Below, in pieces: positions 1-13,925 of a stretch of DNA of 64,000 nucleotides. Origin of the DNA: Astropecten irregularis. Taxonomy: Eukaryota > Echinodermata > Asteroidea > Paxillosida > Astropectinidae. A program made the position numbers and the translations under genes. Each line of letters starts with the position of its first letter. Position 1 is the first letter of the stretch. Location: assembly GCA_963971285.1 (NCBI GenBank), contig OZ020248.1:62001-126000 (forward strand). The letters run 5' to 3'. The notes under the pieces are model-generated. The model did no database searches. It saw nothing but the letters and a program-made list of their open reading frames with translations, and was not told the DNA's origin.

Positions 1-1114
1 AACTTCACGGTTTACTTAGTCTGTGAAAATTGAAGTAAACATTCAGTGTGACAGGGTCTAGACATGGTAATGGCAAAATACTGCAATGTCTTGTAATGTT
101 CAGCTGAATAAGTTGCAAAACGAAACCAATTGAGTTTTATTGTAGAGTGTGCTCACCCAGTTTAGATAAGAGTGTTAAGATTATAATTCCTTTCACAGGT
201 TTACTTGCACCCAAACAGTGAGGGCATTCTTCATTTCCGCTGTACAACAATGATCCCATTCGACCTGAAATAATGTGATTTTTATTTACCTGCACAGTTC
301 AAGCTGTGAAGCCTTCACCATATTCCCATTTTAAAAGAAAGAAAAAAAGAAAGGTCAATTTTCCCCCAATAGAAGCTGTAGGCCTATGTGTACACTGCTA
401 TTAAAGTCCATGTACTGTAAAGAAAGTGTACTTGCAAAGTCACATCCAAAATCTGAGTATCAAATTCTGTGTGGGATTGAAAAACAAGCGAAAGCCAGTT
501 TTATTTGAAATGTAAGAATTTATGAAAATTTGACTGTTTACGTTTAACTTTAAGATCAGTTTAAAAAAATTGTATAGAACCAACTGCCGCCTTTGTCCTG
601 GCTTGCACAGTTATTTTTATGTGACACACCTGTTCAACTTAAAGGAGCTTATCCTTAAATAATTGGCTTGCAATAGCCAGTCATTCAAGCTGCATGTATT
701 GTAGGGATGGATTATGATTGCTGGGTGTGAGTTTATCTTAAAAGTAAACTTTTTCCCTTAAGAAAATTCACATTAAAAAAGCCACAGGCATCAATAGTCT
801 CTATCCAGTAGACCTATACTGAGATCTTATTGCCACCATTTTGTGGTTACGACCAGCAATTTACATAGAATTTGTGCTATAATGTTTGTGAATTTATGTA
901 ATTGAAGTATGCAACAGGAATGTAGACTACCCATAAATCATTTACCTTGCCATGTTTACAAACCAGCAGGTGTGTGCAGAATCAGTAGCTTAAAAATAAA
1001 ACCCTTAAAAATACATACTTCAGTAATACACAATGGTACGTATCAGTATTGAAAAAAGCTGTGAAGATTGTCAATATCACACTTTCATTGCCAAGAAGGT
1101 TTACCAGTGTTAGC

Positions 1115-1461
1115 TTAAAGGTAGTATCATACTTTGGTAAGAGACCAAAACAGAAATGTTCACAGATTTACATATAACTTTCAGGGTATGAAGGTGATGC
1201 TGGTAGAAACCTACCGTTAAAATATTTCCGCTTAAAATTGTGTATTTATCCAGAAATTAATAAAACAACGACCGGAAATCTTTTTGATCTTTTAAAAGAT
1301 CAAAAATAAAAGAGAAAAGACTTAAGAAATACTGTGGCCGTTTTTCACTATTTTCTTAAAAAGTTGGCACCATATGGGACTGAAATTTTCACAGATTACT
1401 TTTACTGTATCTTCCTTGATATTTTTGCCCATGAATCTGTATTTCTTTGACAAAAACCATC
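1115..1461 (+). mobile_element. TTAA-flanked dispersed repeat, copy 1
   Basis: The left end is TTAA followed by AGGTAGTATCATACTTTGG. The body matches copies at 24051-24295 and, inverted, 25313-25540, including the dyad TTTTAAAAGATC and the stretch around ATGGGACTGAAAT. This copy has about 120 extra internal bases after the left end, so it is either fuller or carries an insertion, and it lacks a recognisable right terminus. There is no coding capacity. TTAA targets are typical of piggyBac-type elements, but the superfamily call is inference. Confidence 0.7.
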
Positions 1462-3120
1462 TATCTGTATGTTATTGAAAAAATGGTTAAAATCTATATA
1501 ATGCAGTGTATGCACCATTTTTTATGACATGAACGACTATCAGACATGATGCAATGTTGAGTTAAGCTCAATAAAAAGCACAATAAATTTATTGAGTCAA
1601 TGCAGACAAATTCTGATTTTGTTACATAGTGCAACCCCGAAACAGTGTGCCTAACTCAACCTGCACTCTGCCTTTGTGTGTGATTTGAACTCTGGACATG
1701 GACCTTTGATCATTTGCACAAATATGCCATCAGCAGATTAGGCAGGGTGTTTGGTTATTGCTTCAGAATCCTAATATACTGATATTAATGTCTAATTTGT
1801 CTTTATAAAATATAGTTCAAATCCTGTTCATTATAACCAATGGCATCCTTAAAATTCCGAGGTTTGAAGGAGGATTATGCATGAACAAGTGGATTTGCAT
1901 TCTAAATAGAATCGTTCAAATTATTGGGTTTTCTTTTGTGAATTTTGTGCAATATGCTGGTTTTTTTTGTGGAAGGGGATAAGAACATTTTAACCTTTGA
2001 TTAAGATCATGCTACTTTAATTCATATAGAGTCCATGTATGTACAGATTATTATAGGTTGCTAATCACATTGTTAACAGCTTATTCAATTAAATTAAGTT
2101 TCTAAAATAAAGCTAATTTTAACTTTATAGCATCTATAAATGAAACAGGTCAGGACATATGCATATCTCTGCAGATGGAACAAAAGCATTTTGCCATTTG
2201 CAGCTAGCCTGGGCCATTTTGATGGGCTCCCATGGGTTTCCCTACCCTTGATGCACTTTGAACACCTTGCCACAGGGCAGCTTAAGTACATGTGATCATC
2301 TTAGTGCATTAGAAGAGACTCACACTATGCATTATGCCGAGAGATAGCAAGCCTGCTCATACTGTGTGGACGCCCCTCTGGCTCCACTAATAAGATTTTT
2401 GTGACATATTGCCAGCCCTGGCGATCAAATTAACCTATTAGAAACCAGCGACATGTGTCTGTTCACGGCCCAGCGATTCTGTGCTCTTGTATACCGATTT
2501 CAATTTCCCCATCATCAATTTTGCTCTCACAACCTCTTGCAAAAAAAGTGCAATAGCCATTGATGAGTATGGATTGCTTGGTGGGGTGAAGATGTAGAGG
2601 ATTTAATATAAGCTAAGTCAGTGTACCCTTTTGATTCAGGAAGGAGAGGGGGTAGATTCTAGACTCCTCGTTCTCATCAACAAAGCTGCTGTGTATAGAT
2701 TCTGTGATGGGAGACCAACTGGAACCAATCTGATTGGAATTGACAGTGGGTTGCATCGACCATAGCAAGAACGATCTTACGCAGCAATGGATGGCATGAT
2801 GTAGAATGCAGTGGCCGATTTCTAATCATCTTTTTGGGTTCGGTTGGTTGATTATTTTCTGCACAGAGACAATCTGGAGAAAGTGGGATTTGTCAGATAT
2901 GTAGATCATCTGTGGGTTTTGTTTAGAACTGCAAACATTTGAAGCGAAGTGCACAATGGTACGCCTAGCCTACATTCATATTGAATCTTTTTATTAGGCC
3001 AAAGCACAGTTTGATTTATAGTACTTCATGCTTTTAGATCAAGAAATTTCTAGATACAATCGTGTACAGTTTTCATTGATGCTAAATCTCTGTTATTCTT
3101 ATTTTTGATGGTACAGTATA

Positions 3121-3515
3121 CAGGGTGTCCCAGAAAAAAACCCAACACTTAAACTGTTTACCCCTTCACGATTCAGATATGGTGATACAACCATGTCTTG
3201 GCTATCACCATGTAAAATTTAGGCATATTTGGGCTGAAATTAATGAAAATATGACCAATTGAAAGAATACTCCTTAAAAACAAATTTGCAAGGATAATAC
3301 GCATAGTGGTCAAAACACACATAATGTGTATGAAAGAAAGATGAAAATTGGGTTTTGAGGTTGGGTAATTCAGTCTTAGTTTTTTCACTCAATTTTAATA
3401 CAATTTTGCTAAAACTCTTCATGGTGATCACATATCTGAATCTTGAAGTGATAAACAGTTTAATGTTCATAAAATAGTTCTAGGCACAAGTGTTGCAGTT
3501 TTTTTTGACACCCTG
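3121..3515. mobile_element. Foldback MITE with CAGGGTGTC ends
   Basis: It begins CAGGGTGTCCCAGAAAAA and ends in TTTTGACACCCTG, giving perfect 9-bp terminal inverted repeats flanked by TATA on both sides, consistent with a TA target duplication. The arms stay complementary well inside: the stretch near 3146-3190 (AAACTGTTTACC, ATTCAGATATG) reappears reversed near 3420-3465. At 395 bp and with no conserved reading frame it is a non-autonomous element. The TA target points to the Tc1/mariner type, which is inference. Confidence 0.75.
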
Positions 3516-6500
3516 TATACATACTTCTTCCTTGAGGGCCTTACATTAGGATTTGGGACTTATGTACAGTAATGTTGTAAACTATGTGTTTATAAGTGGA
3601 TTTATGAAAGTACAATAACTACAGTAAGAAAAGGGAGAATTGAGCTAACATTATTTCTTGAGGGAAGAATGGTATACAGTGGGTTACTGTATTTTTCATT
3701 CAAAATTTCTGAGACTCAAAAAGTATTGTAGTGTAATCTGTAGCATCAAATTCTGGCCGCCAGGGGTGAGATTGTAACCATTAAAAGAGGCATGATACAT
3801 GTATGCAGTGCAGTAACTCCTGGCAACACAAATTAAATTACTATGATAAATGTGACTGATGATGATTTTGAGTTTATCCTAGCTATTCTAAGACGGTCAT
3901 ATAACAATAATTGAATGCATGATTTAAAGAAAAGACTGCCTAAGTTTATCAGCCATGATGATGATGATGTCCCTGCAGGCCAACTGGTTCCCTTGATTTG
4001 CATCTTTTTCCTCCCATCAGACATCTTGAAGAAACAAGTCAAATGAGAATGATGTCATTTTTCTACTTGAAGGAATCATATGATTGCTAGTCAGTTTGGG
4101 GGAACTTGGTCGTGGGTGTGTTGTTGGGCAAATAATAATTCACAAGGCCAGGTTGTTTGGGCGTAAATTTTGTGTATGTATTTTCTGTAACATCGGCAAG
4201 CTCACACAGTTGCACTGTGAATAGCAAGTACTTCTAATCAGATTATGAAAATTATCCATCAGTCCATTGCCTCGGGTCTTGAAAAGACCCCAAATAATGC
4301 TTTTTTCCAATTGTTGCGCGCCCAAGGACACCTAAATTGAACGAAAATATTATAAATTTTGAAAGGATTGAATACACAATAGTGAAATATGATTTTGACG
4401 AGAGCTGCAAAGCCATTGTTTGGAATTGTTGCATTTTCAGACTTTTTAGGAATTTGGTATTTGTATTCTGGCCTGAGTGTCTGAATCTTAATGCATCTTG
4501 GCGGTTGTATCATTTTGGAAATCTGTACCAGTTGAGCTTTATAGTAGATTTTTCTTGTAGTTTGAAGGTCTGTTCTAAGCGAATTGTGTTAACTTGCAAT
4601 TTGAGTACATGGGGCCTATGATTTGTCTTTTTTTTCAAGGTTTAAAAAAAATGATACATGTGTTGTATGTTGATGGATGTAGTCTCAAATTGACATAAAC
4701 ACCAGGCTCCCCTGAGGCTTTTGCCAAGGATTTGTTCAAATAAAGGAAACGAGGACAAGGAACATAAGGCATTGTTTAGTTTAACCACAATTGTAAGCTT
4801 TAAACACATACCAGTAAGTTTCACCTGAGGAGCTTTGCATGTATACCAGAGCACATTTCTGAATGATTGCTGGCATCAATCATGCATTTATATTTTATTA
4901 TTATAACACCGATTTCTGAATCATTGAATCTAAGATTTTATCATTTTGCCTCAAGATTCATGCTAAAACTTTATTGAAGTAATGCATAGCTCAGGTTTTG
5001 GAAATTTGTCTTTTATATAATTATTTTTTTCCAAGCGGTGTTGAAGTTTGAACTCCATTTATATTTTTTCTCCGAAACTTGAGATTTTTTGTTCAGATCA
5101 AGATTTCAGGGGACAAATTTGTTTTTCTTCTTCAACATCTATTGCAGTGATCAATCATGTTATTGTAACAACTGATTCAATTATGGAATCTGCAATTTTT
5201 GTCCCTCGGTACACGCTGTAAAAATTGAACTTTTTGTTCGATTTGAAAAGAGAGACTCTAAAAGTGATGTGTTGACCTACATTTTTTGTCAAACTGTATA
5301 TAGTGGTCAGTATTTTTTTCATTGCACTGCAGGACAATTTGCTTTTAAAAATTTAGCTGGGGAAAAGTTTTTGTTACTTTTCTCACCTTTACCTGTACAG
5401 CGTACTTTACTAGAATTCATTGGCATTGGACGGAGGTCATTTCAGTTTTCAGTTGTCTTTTTTTTTTTACTTCAGTTCTACACATCAAAGGCTCACCGAT
5501 AAGATTGAATTTTAACATTTGTCGGTGCCATGTAATTCCCTACAGTATCGTAGAATTGGATTGCTTTGAAGTTGTGCGAGCAAATCCTTAATAAAAAGAG
5601 AATGATGGCTCGTACTTTTGATCCTAAGTCACAAGCTAAAAGGGTCTTTTTGTAGGGCATTTTATTCTAAACAAATAACGTTTTCACCCAGAATGTTTTC
5701 AATTATTTGTTATTGTTGTGAACTGAGTAGTTGTTGGGTTGGGCAAGCGTTGCATTTGAATCTTTATCCTACAAACCATCAAAAAGGCTTCTCATATATG
5801 AGCCGAGAAAAACACCAGGGACTTGGGTTCTTGATGGGGCAAGGCCATTTATTCCTTTGTTACTGGGTTCCATGAGTGAATTGAAACTCAGAGTGACTGA
5901 TTGGGTAAAACCAAGGAAGATAACAGGGGGAGTCTCAAAGGTCACAAATCTTCTATCCTTGATAAAGTTTCATGAAAATATGCAGGCAAATATCATGATA
6001 TGATGCTGCAGGCTGGCTTGGTAGTCAGGATTCTTTGTATATATGTCATTATAATTATACACATGTAGTTTTATTTTTTAAACGTTTTTTGTGGGAGGAA
6101 TTTTTCATTACTCAAAATAGTTGCTACTTACTTTGTGGAAAATATTAAATATTAAAGACATTTTAGGCATCAGCGTTATGTTTAAAAGAAAACAAATCTG
6201 TCTATAAATCTGCTGGGTAAATCCTGCATTGTGATTGTCAAACTTGTCTCTGCCTGAAGGTTTCTCCAAGCATCAATCATAGCTGGATTGTTGAGCAGGT
6301 AGCCAAGCACACAGTAGATCTCTTGAACTGTGTTTATTTTTTGGTTAATTCTTTTTGCCACAGTGGGCCTTGGAAATTTTACAAACTTATTACTTTTTAT
6401 TATAAACTGACAAAGGTGAAAATAAAGTGGTCAGACAACCATGACTGTTATGACTTGTTTGGATTCCTGTAAGTACCGATATTGCCTCTGACTCAAATAG

Positions 6501-7751
6501 TACTTATTGAAAAGGGCCCATTGTTGAAGGTTATTTACCTCAATTGTTGGGAGTTATTAAATTCACTGATACACAATAATGATCTGTGTACTTCAAATGA
6601 TGCCGACCCTGTGCTGTCACAGTTTACAATGCCATTAATCACTCTTGATAGGGTGCTGGAATTCAACATTGGATGAGGATTTCTGTGACATGCACACCAA
6701 CCCAGCAACTGAAAGTGTGAAGTAGAGAGTAATGGGAAGATTCAGTCCAGGGTTATTTGCCCTTGCTTTCTTGACTTTTGAATTGACCTTCTCCCCTAAT
6801 CACACACAAGAAAGTAGCCATGGGCAGGGATTGATTGGTCAGTGTAAATGGTCGTAGTTCCCTTGGGCCAAAGTTCTCTGGATTACAGGTCTGTTTAATT
6901 AAGGGGCTCTCTTTTCCATCAAGGAGAGCCATTCAGAGTCTCCTGCTTAATATTAACTGGAGGTTATGGCTTTTACCCTTTTCACACTACAAATTACATA
7001 TCTACCAATATAAAATGCAAAAGTTGTTTGTATAATTGTTTGCTCTTTAACTACCACTGAAGATTGTTATCATTTGTGTAATTTATTCATCATTGTAAGC
7101 TCATTTTTAGTACCTGGTACTTTTCTTCCCCCATATTTGGTTGAGAGAAACACAGCTTGTAAGTTCCGTTCTGTAGTTGACAAATCGCTGGTTTGGCATC
7201 GCATATGTCATTTGTTCATAATTTATTTCTTCTAAGCCTCACCTACCCCACCAAATCCCAGTGGGTTTATATTTGTGATGTGATAAATGGTTTCATTTTC
7301 ACTAAAAGAAGAATGCTTTTAGTTGTAGCCATCTTGTCTCCATTTTGTTTGAGGGGGTGGACCTTTGTCACAGACAAAGTGACCAGCATTGCTGTTAAAA
7401 TTTTCATTTGATATAACCCTCAGTAAAAGTTATGGCACAGGATTGGTAGGTCAGTCAAATTCAAAATCATCATTGGCTTTTTCAATGCATATAATTTGGT
7501 CTGAATCTGAAAGTTTACTATTTGACGATCATTCCAGCCACTCCCAGGGAGAACCAATGTGCCCATTGAGTATGTATGAGAAAACTGCACAATTGACATT
7601 GAAGAAAATGGGACAGAATCCTGGCTAAAAACATGATTTCCAATATGTACATTATTTTCTTGAAAATGTGAACACCAATTATTTTTTTGATATCATAGAC
7701 ATAGCTATTTTAATTCGCTTTCTGCATTTGGAACAAATTTGGCTACAAACG

Positions 7752-7824
7752 GTTTCCCTATTGGTCGTACAAAACAGTTTCCCTATTGGTCGTACAAAAC
7801 AGTTTCTCTATTGGTCGTACACAA
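7752..7824 (+). repeat. 25-bp tandem repeat, three copies
   Basis: Three consecutive units of about 25 bp share the core CCCTATTGGTCGTAC (third copy CTCTATTGGTCGTAC). Each unit contains ATTGG, the reverse complement of a CCAAT box. No function is claimed. Confidence 0.8.
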
Positions 7825-10800
7825 AAAGTTGAGCTGAACATTGAATGACAATTTACAACCTTTCTTTGAGTGGACCACAACCGCAATATTGATAAACTCT
7901 ACATAGCTTTTAACACCTTTTAGAATAATTTCAACACCCCCTAACAATGCCACTTAAAATCCCTATCCAAGGTTTGTATTTTCAGGCATTGATTTGTTAT
8001 ATGATTATAAACTTTCCACTTGTCCTCTTGCTTGAATTATACATCAGAAATCATATTCAGTTAGATTCCCATCCTGGTGCCAGGTTGACTGGCTGGATAT
8101 GTCCTTGTTCACTTGATTTTACCCCTGTTCACATGGTTCATAACACCCTTTCATTATTGGTGCAGGGAATATCAAATCCCCTTTTTAGTGGAGCATATTA
8201 TGTCACAGAGAAAGGGAAGCATGCAAACACACAAAAAACCTTTTCAGACCAGACTTTTTATGACTGATTTTTGTTCATGCATCAGTGTTCTGTCTCACCA
8301 TAAAGGCTCACAGTGCTGTAAAGCTGCCTATATATTCTGCTTTTGTTTGTTTCCTATTTTCAATGGATATTCCACACTTCAGGGAACATGAATGGGATAT
8401 GCAGTGTTTCTCTAGTTGATAATAGGCTAACGGGCTTAGTACATAATTCCAGCATTGAAAATAACATGAACTGCTCAACAATGCAAAGGGGAATATGTTT
8501 TTATTCCTCTTGGTAATTGCTGCCATGTGAATAAAGCATTTATAAGAAATGAGTCAGTATTCTGTTGAAGCTAGGGGAGGTTGTATTCTTTGCCCGTGAA
8601 TGTATTGGTAACTTTAATAGAAACCACAGAGAAGGCAGTTTCTCCTGAAATAGGCTAAGGACATTTTTTTAAAACATCCAGTGAACCACAGACTTGAATC
8701 CTCGTAACTAACTAAAATATGATGTTGTATTATTACACTGCACAGTAGGAGTCTTTTTCACCAACCCTCTTTCTTGCCAATTTATATTTTTACTTGACAA
8801 CCTTTGACATTATATTTCATGTTTCTTTTATTTTGCATTTATTTTGTAGATTTTTGTCTTATTCATTTATTCAGTTTTTAGTGACTAAACAAAAGAAGGA
8901 TATTTTGTGGGTTTTTGTGTGTGCACAAGTCTACCAGTCTACACGGGTCCAACTGTCACCCTTGTACAGAATCTGTAGGAATTATTACTATTGTGAAATT
9001 CTTTACAGAATTATTTAGATTCAATAGACAATTGATCAAAATAATCACACAAAGGCTAATCACAGAATTGGAAACAAACATTTTTAATCTGTCATTACAG
9101 ACTCATCTTTATTTACAAGGGAAAAACATACACAGCAAAAACACGTACAGTTGTGTAGGCCTAATGCTAAAACCTCATCTACAGCTGCAAGTAAAGAAAA
9201 ATAGAAATTTGTGCTTGAAATTGATAAATATTAAGGAAAAGGACAGGTTAGCTGTTCTTGGTTGATTTGGCTGGCAAATAATACTGTGAACTTATACTGA
9301 GTGCATGCACTACATATAAAGTACACAAGGGTGAGGCAATGTACACATTAACATGGTATGTACAAGAATTCCACTGGCCATAGAATTGCTGTGTGCGTAT
9401 TTATGACAATCATAATAAATTACATGAAAAGCCTTTGTTAATCATTATGATTACCCCTGTTGATGGGTAAACATTTATGACACATTTTGGACTGGTCTCC
9501 CGCCATGAGGGCTTACAGTGCAATGTGCACATAATCCGTGGAAGTCCCGGGGCTCTGACTGTGTCTGACATAATACAGTGTAGGTATTTGCTATCCATGT
9601 TACTGGACCTGGGTAGCTCATTAGAGAGGAGCATTCCTTAAAGCGTCTTGCTCATGGACACAAGGACCAGTATTTCTTACTGTGTCCTCCTAAAAATAAA
9701 GAAACCTCTCCTAAAATGCAAACAGGTATTTTCTGCCACCACTCTCTCTGTACACAGAATGTACCTGCTTTCCTTGCAGTCAGCTGAGCAACATACTCTG
9801 TACTATGTAAACAGAGCAGTATTGGGCCTACTGTATCCCATTCAATTCATGAATAAGTGGCCAAATTTACTTGTTCCAGGGATGAGATTTCTCAGATTAA
9901 TATCTGATTTCAGGATTTTTTTGTTTTGGATTTCAATTTTTTCCCTCACAGACTGTGTACGGCAAAAGTATAGGAGATTTTCAGATTTCATACTTTTTTT
10001 GCTCCCTGTCAGCTGTTTTCAGACATTTTTTTTTATTGGTCAATCTCATCCCTGTTGTTCCCCTTTCCTTCCCTGCAAAGTGAATTAAACCTGAACACCC
10101 CCACCCCCTCCCCCGGTCCAACCAAAATGATGTTTTCAGGATTGCCATAGCTTATTTGTCTTGAGCATTTAAAGCACCAACTTTCAGTCACATGGACTTG
10201 ATTGGAATGATTTCTGTTCTTTTGAAGATGATTTGATTTAGGAATGAATTATTCAAATGTTTATTGACAGCTGCATGCATGATTTATATCCCCATCAGAG
10301 CTTGCCTTTTTCTTGACTATTTCACAAGGTAAGTCAGACTTAAGTTCTAAATAGCCCTCCTCAATATTCAATTGCCCAAGCACTATATTACACATACCTT
10401 ATCATATGTCATATCACATATATCCGTCATAATTTCATGCAGGAAAAAGTTGTTCATATTTGACTTGCCTAGTTACTGTACTATAGGTCAGACATAATAT
10501 GACCACTTAACCATAAACACTAAACAAAAATACGGCTCTGTTTAGAAAAACCTCTGGTATGATGTGAGAATTACTGTACCATATCTCCTAAACGGTCATG
10601 ATCAGGTTTATTTGTTATCTCTCTTTATAAAGGCAAAGGGGTGTGGGTTAAGGGAAAAACAAATTGCATTTATTTCTTTTACATTTGGAATCAATTTCAT
10701 ACAATAATGATAAACTATACAAGTATACAAGAAGGAAATGGTTGACACAAGGTGACTCCATTCCATCAAGTTGGAGCAGAATACTTGTAGCATCAGTCAG

Positions 10801-11605
10801 TCTACCTGTGCCGTTCTTCCATGCCTTATTATGACTATATGAAATATTGTTATATTTTCCAATTTAAACATGAATTGCCCCAGATCTGTCACTGTAGTTT
10901 ATAGGTCAATTTGGAATTGCTTATTTCACCAGATCTAGGTTAAATTGTTATTTTCAACTTTCGTTCAACACCTGGGCCCCTAAAATCCATCAAACTAGTT
11001 TTATGGCAGTTTATTTTGAATTAAATTCAATAGCTGACCCAGCCTCTAAGCCAGAATTGAATTGAGATTGAAGTTCATGTAAATAATTTTAAGTCCTTCA
11101 ACATAGATGTAAAGTTCTTGACGTGACAATTCGTGGTATTTTAGTATTCTGTTGGTACAGTCCCACAGATCAAGTTCTACATTCTTTTTACTTGAGAAGA
11201 ATTGTTTCATATCCTTTCATAGGCCAAATATTGGTAAATGAAAGTAAATGAAAAGTGCTTAGATATGACTGCATTGGAATTTGAAGAACTTTTGTAAAAA
11301 TGTTTCTGATGGATAAGTAATCGGAACAAATTATACATTGCTTCATGACTGACACCGTTTACATCTACAACATATAGATTGTGCCCCATATGGTGCAATG
11401 GCCATCCCCTCTGCTCACTATATCAGGACCATGTCCAGAAATGTGGAACAGGACGCCGGACGGGCTGTCCGGTCAGGAATGGCCAGGAAGTCTTGCATAG
11501 ACTGCAGGAAATTATACGCAATTCTCGGCCAACAATAATCTCATTTTTTTTTTCCATTTCATCAGGCCGGTTGTCCTGCTTCTTCCTGTATATATCAGTC
11601 ATGTC

Positions 11606-11649
11606 TCACTCAGTCCCTGGCAGTCCCTGGCAGTCCCTGGCAGTACCTG
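11606..11649 (+). repeat. 10-bp tandem repeat
   Basis: About four units of CAGTCCCTGG, the last one CAGTACCTGG. A short simple array with no associated gene. Confidence 0.85.
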
Positions 11650-13694
11650 GGAATCATTTGGGAGTTCAATACCTTGCAGTGTTTTCTGTTTCTCTAGTCT
11701 GTCCTGCAGCACACACCTGTGCATCATTTCCGAATTTTTGCCAGTAAACTTTGACCAATGTCTGATCTTTCTACATATGGTGAATTAACTTAAAATGACA
11801 AACAGCTACCACATTGTTTCAAAGCTGGAGGTTTACTATCTATAAAAGACCTTTCCTCAAATAAACTAGCAACAGTGTAGGGTCTATATCATTCAGGGAC
11901 TTAAAACAGATATTTCTAGGTGTGAGAGAGTTATTTGCCATTGAATCCAATGCAGACGAATGAACTAAATAACAGAATTCACACTTTTTGTTAGCCCTGC
12001 ATTTCTGTTTTTCATAAAAAGGCTTCACAGCAAGTGTTCCTTTACCGTGTTTTTTCAACGGAATCAGACTCAACCACTGCATAGAAAAACCAACTGTTTT
12101 TATTTGTGTACGCCTACTTTGTGATCAGATGTGAAAAGGGGGCTTTGAATTGCCATTGATGCATTTGTACTTTGTCACCCAATGATGGTGCTGTCATATT
12201 TAATTTATGGTCCTAGATTTCAGGTCAGCGGGATTTTTGTTGTGTGGTGTGTTTTGTTTGTTTGTTTGGTAATAGATGGACCCAGGGCAGCCAGTGTAAA
12301 CAAGAGGATTTTATGCTTTGATATTAAACAGGTAAAAATGTCACGTTCTAGTCAAAACTTGTTTGAATATTTCTTGTGTGGGGGAGGGTAGGTACTCTTA
12401 ACCTTGAGTTAAACAATCTGTATTGAAAATGGCCTTAGGCTAGACATATTACAGGTTGCAGGGATTTACCTGGTAGATGCTGTTAATAAATACAATTCAA
12501 TTGTTACATGTACAGGAGAGGAATGCTGGTTGAATTATTTGTTTGTTGCAGAGACTGGAAGGCCCTGTTTCTTTCCTGAGCCACTGTGACTGGTCTGCTG
12601 CACTATTATAGTATTACTGACTTTAATTTGCATAAGTCATACCTTTTACACAGTTTACTAACTGCCATTTCACATCACAACTTCAAGTTGTTGGGTTATA
12701 CTTTATAGCCCAGCTGTGCATTTCAGAAGCTAGGCTGGAGTCAGTTCTAACTACTCTTGGCAGGAGGGTTTCCTGTCTAAACTAAGCCTAGGCTTTTTGT
12801 AATGATATTCATATGATAGAATTAATATAAACCTTCCCATTGAATCAATGTGAACATTAGATGGCTCATTCTTTTCAGAAATCTTAGTCAATGATTCATG
12901 CCTCATTCCGCATTTTCCGATCTATTTCTCACCTTAAGTCAGGAAAACTACATTATTTAATTGCAGAATACCACTGTGCACTGGCCAATTACAAACTTGT
13001 ATTAAAAAAAACTTCTATTAAATAGCTGGTTCAGTTGCTGTTACACTCACAAACAATCATTCGAAAGGCCAAGGAATGCCATTTTGCCATTTTCACAATT
13101 CAGAATTCACATTGATTGAGAGAATAATGCCAATGCCATAACAAAACTTGAATACCTAGCCGCAATAAACAAAGGGAATTTACACACGTTTCCATGATAA
13201 CAAGAAGAATGTCCCACCTGCTAGGCCTATGATAAAATGCCAATGAAATCATTGACTCTATAAGAAGTACATTGCTCTCATTCACGGCGGCATATGGCCA
13301 AGGGTTTTGTTGAGTCCGTGGCATGTACATTGAGCTTCTGTCATGTTTCTAATCCCAGATTTACCTGGTGTATTTATTGTCAGGACAAAGGAATGTTTGT
13401 GATTCAATCCATTAAAAATGTGTCTGGCATCAAACATGATCCTGGATTAACTTGCCCTCCCCCTGCCTCCTCCCCCTCCCTAGGCCCTTGGGGTATACCC
13501 TTATGAATGGAAGCCAAGGTGCAGGTGGATTTTTAAAAATATGGAACATGAGCTTCAGGTTTTTAACCATGAGCAGGGCTAGAGCTCCATGGTATGAATG
13601 TTCCCTTAGTACCTTGTGCACATGTAATCCTGTCTGTGGTGGAACCTTCAGAAAGTATTCTATGAGGTGTGCTTTAATCCCATCAACCTTCTTA

Positions 13695-13925
13695 TTAGTC
13701 AATCAATAATCAATTGATTGATTGATTGATTGATAAAATGCATCATAAAGCATTACCAATCCTCTACCTCACAAATTCTAAGAGTAAATAATTTGAATTA
13801 ATTATTATATCGATATTCAATTGATTGATTTGTTTACCAATCAATCAATTTATTAATCAATCAATAACTCAATCAGTCAGGCAATCAAAATCAATCAAGT
13901 CAAGGACCATGCAATGGATTGTGGG
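13695..13925. repeat. ATTGATT/AATCAAT-rich low-complexity patch
   Basis: A run of TTGA tetramers (CAATTGATTGATTGATTGAT) near 13710-13733 is followed by many AATCAATC words on the same strand to about 13.9 kb. The two orientations are self-complementary, so the patch can fold. Probably an eroded tetranucleotide microsatellite. Confidence 0.7.

Noticed and set aside
7947..10088. Frames of 106-146 aa at 7.9, 8.9 and 9.6 kb as possible missing Fringe exons
   Set aside because: None contains a signal anchor followed by the expected family segment before TYFFTDKDD, nor a phase-0 donor in the right frame.
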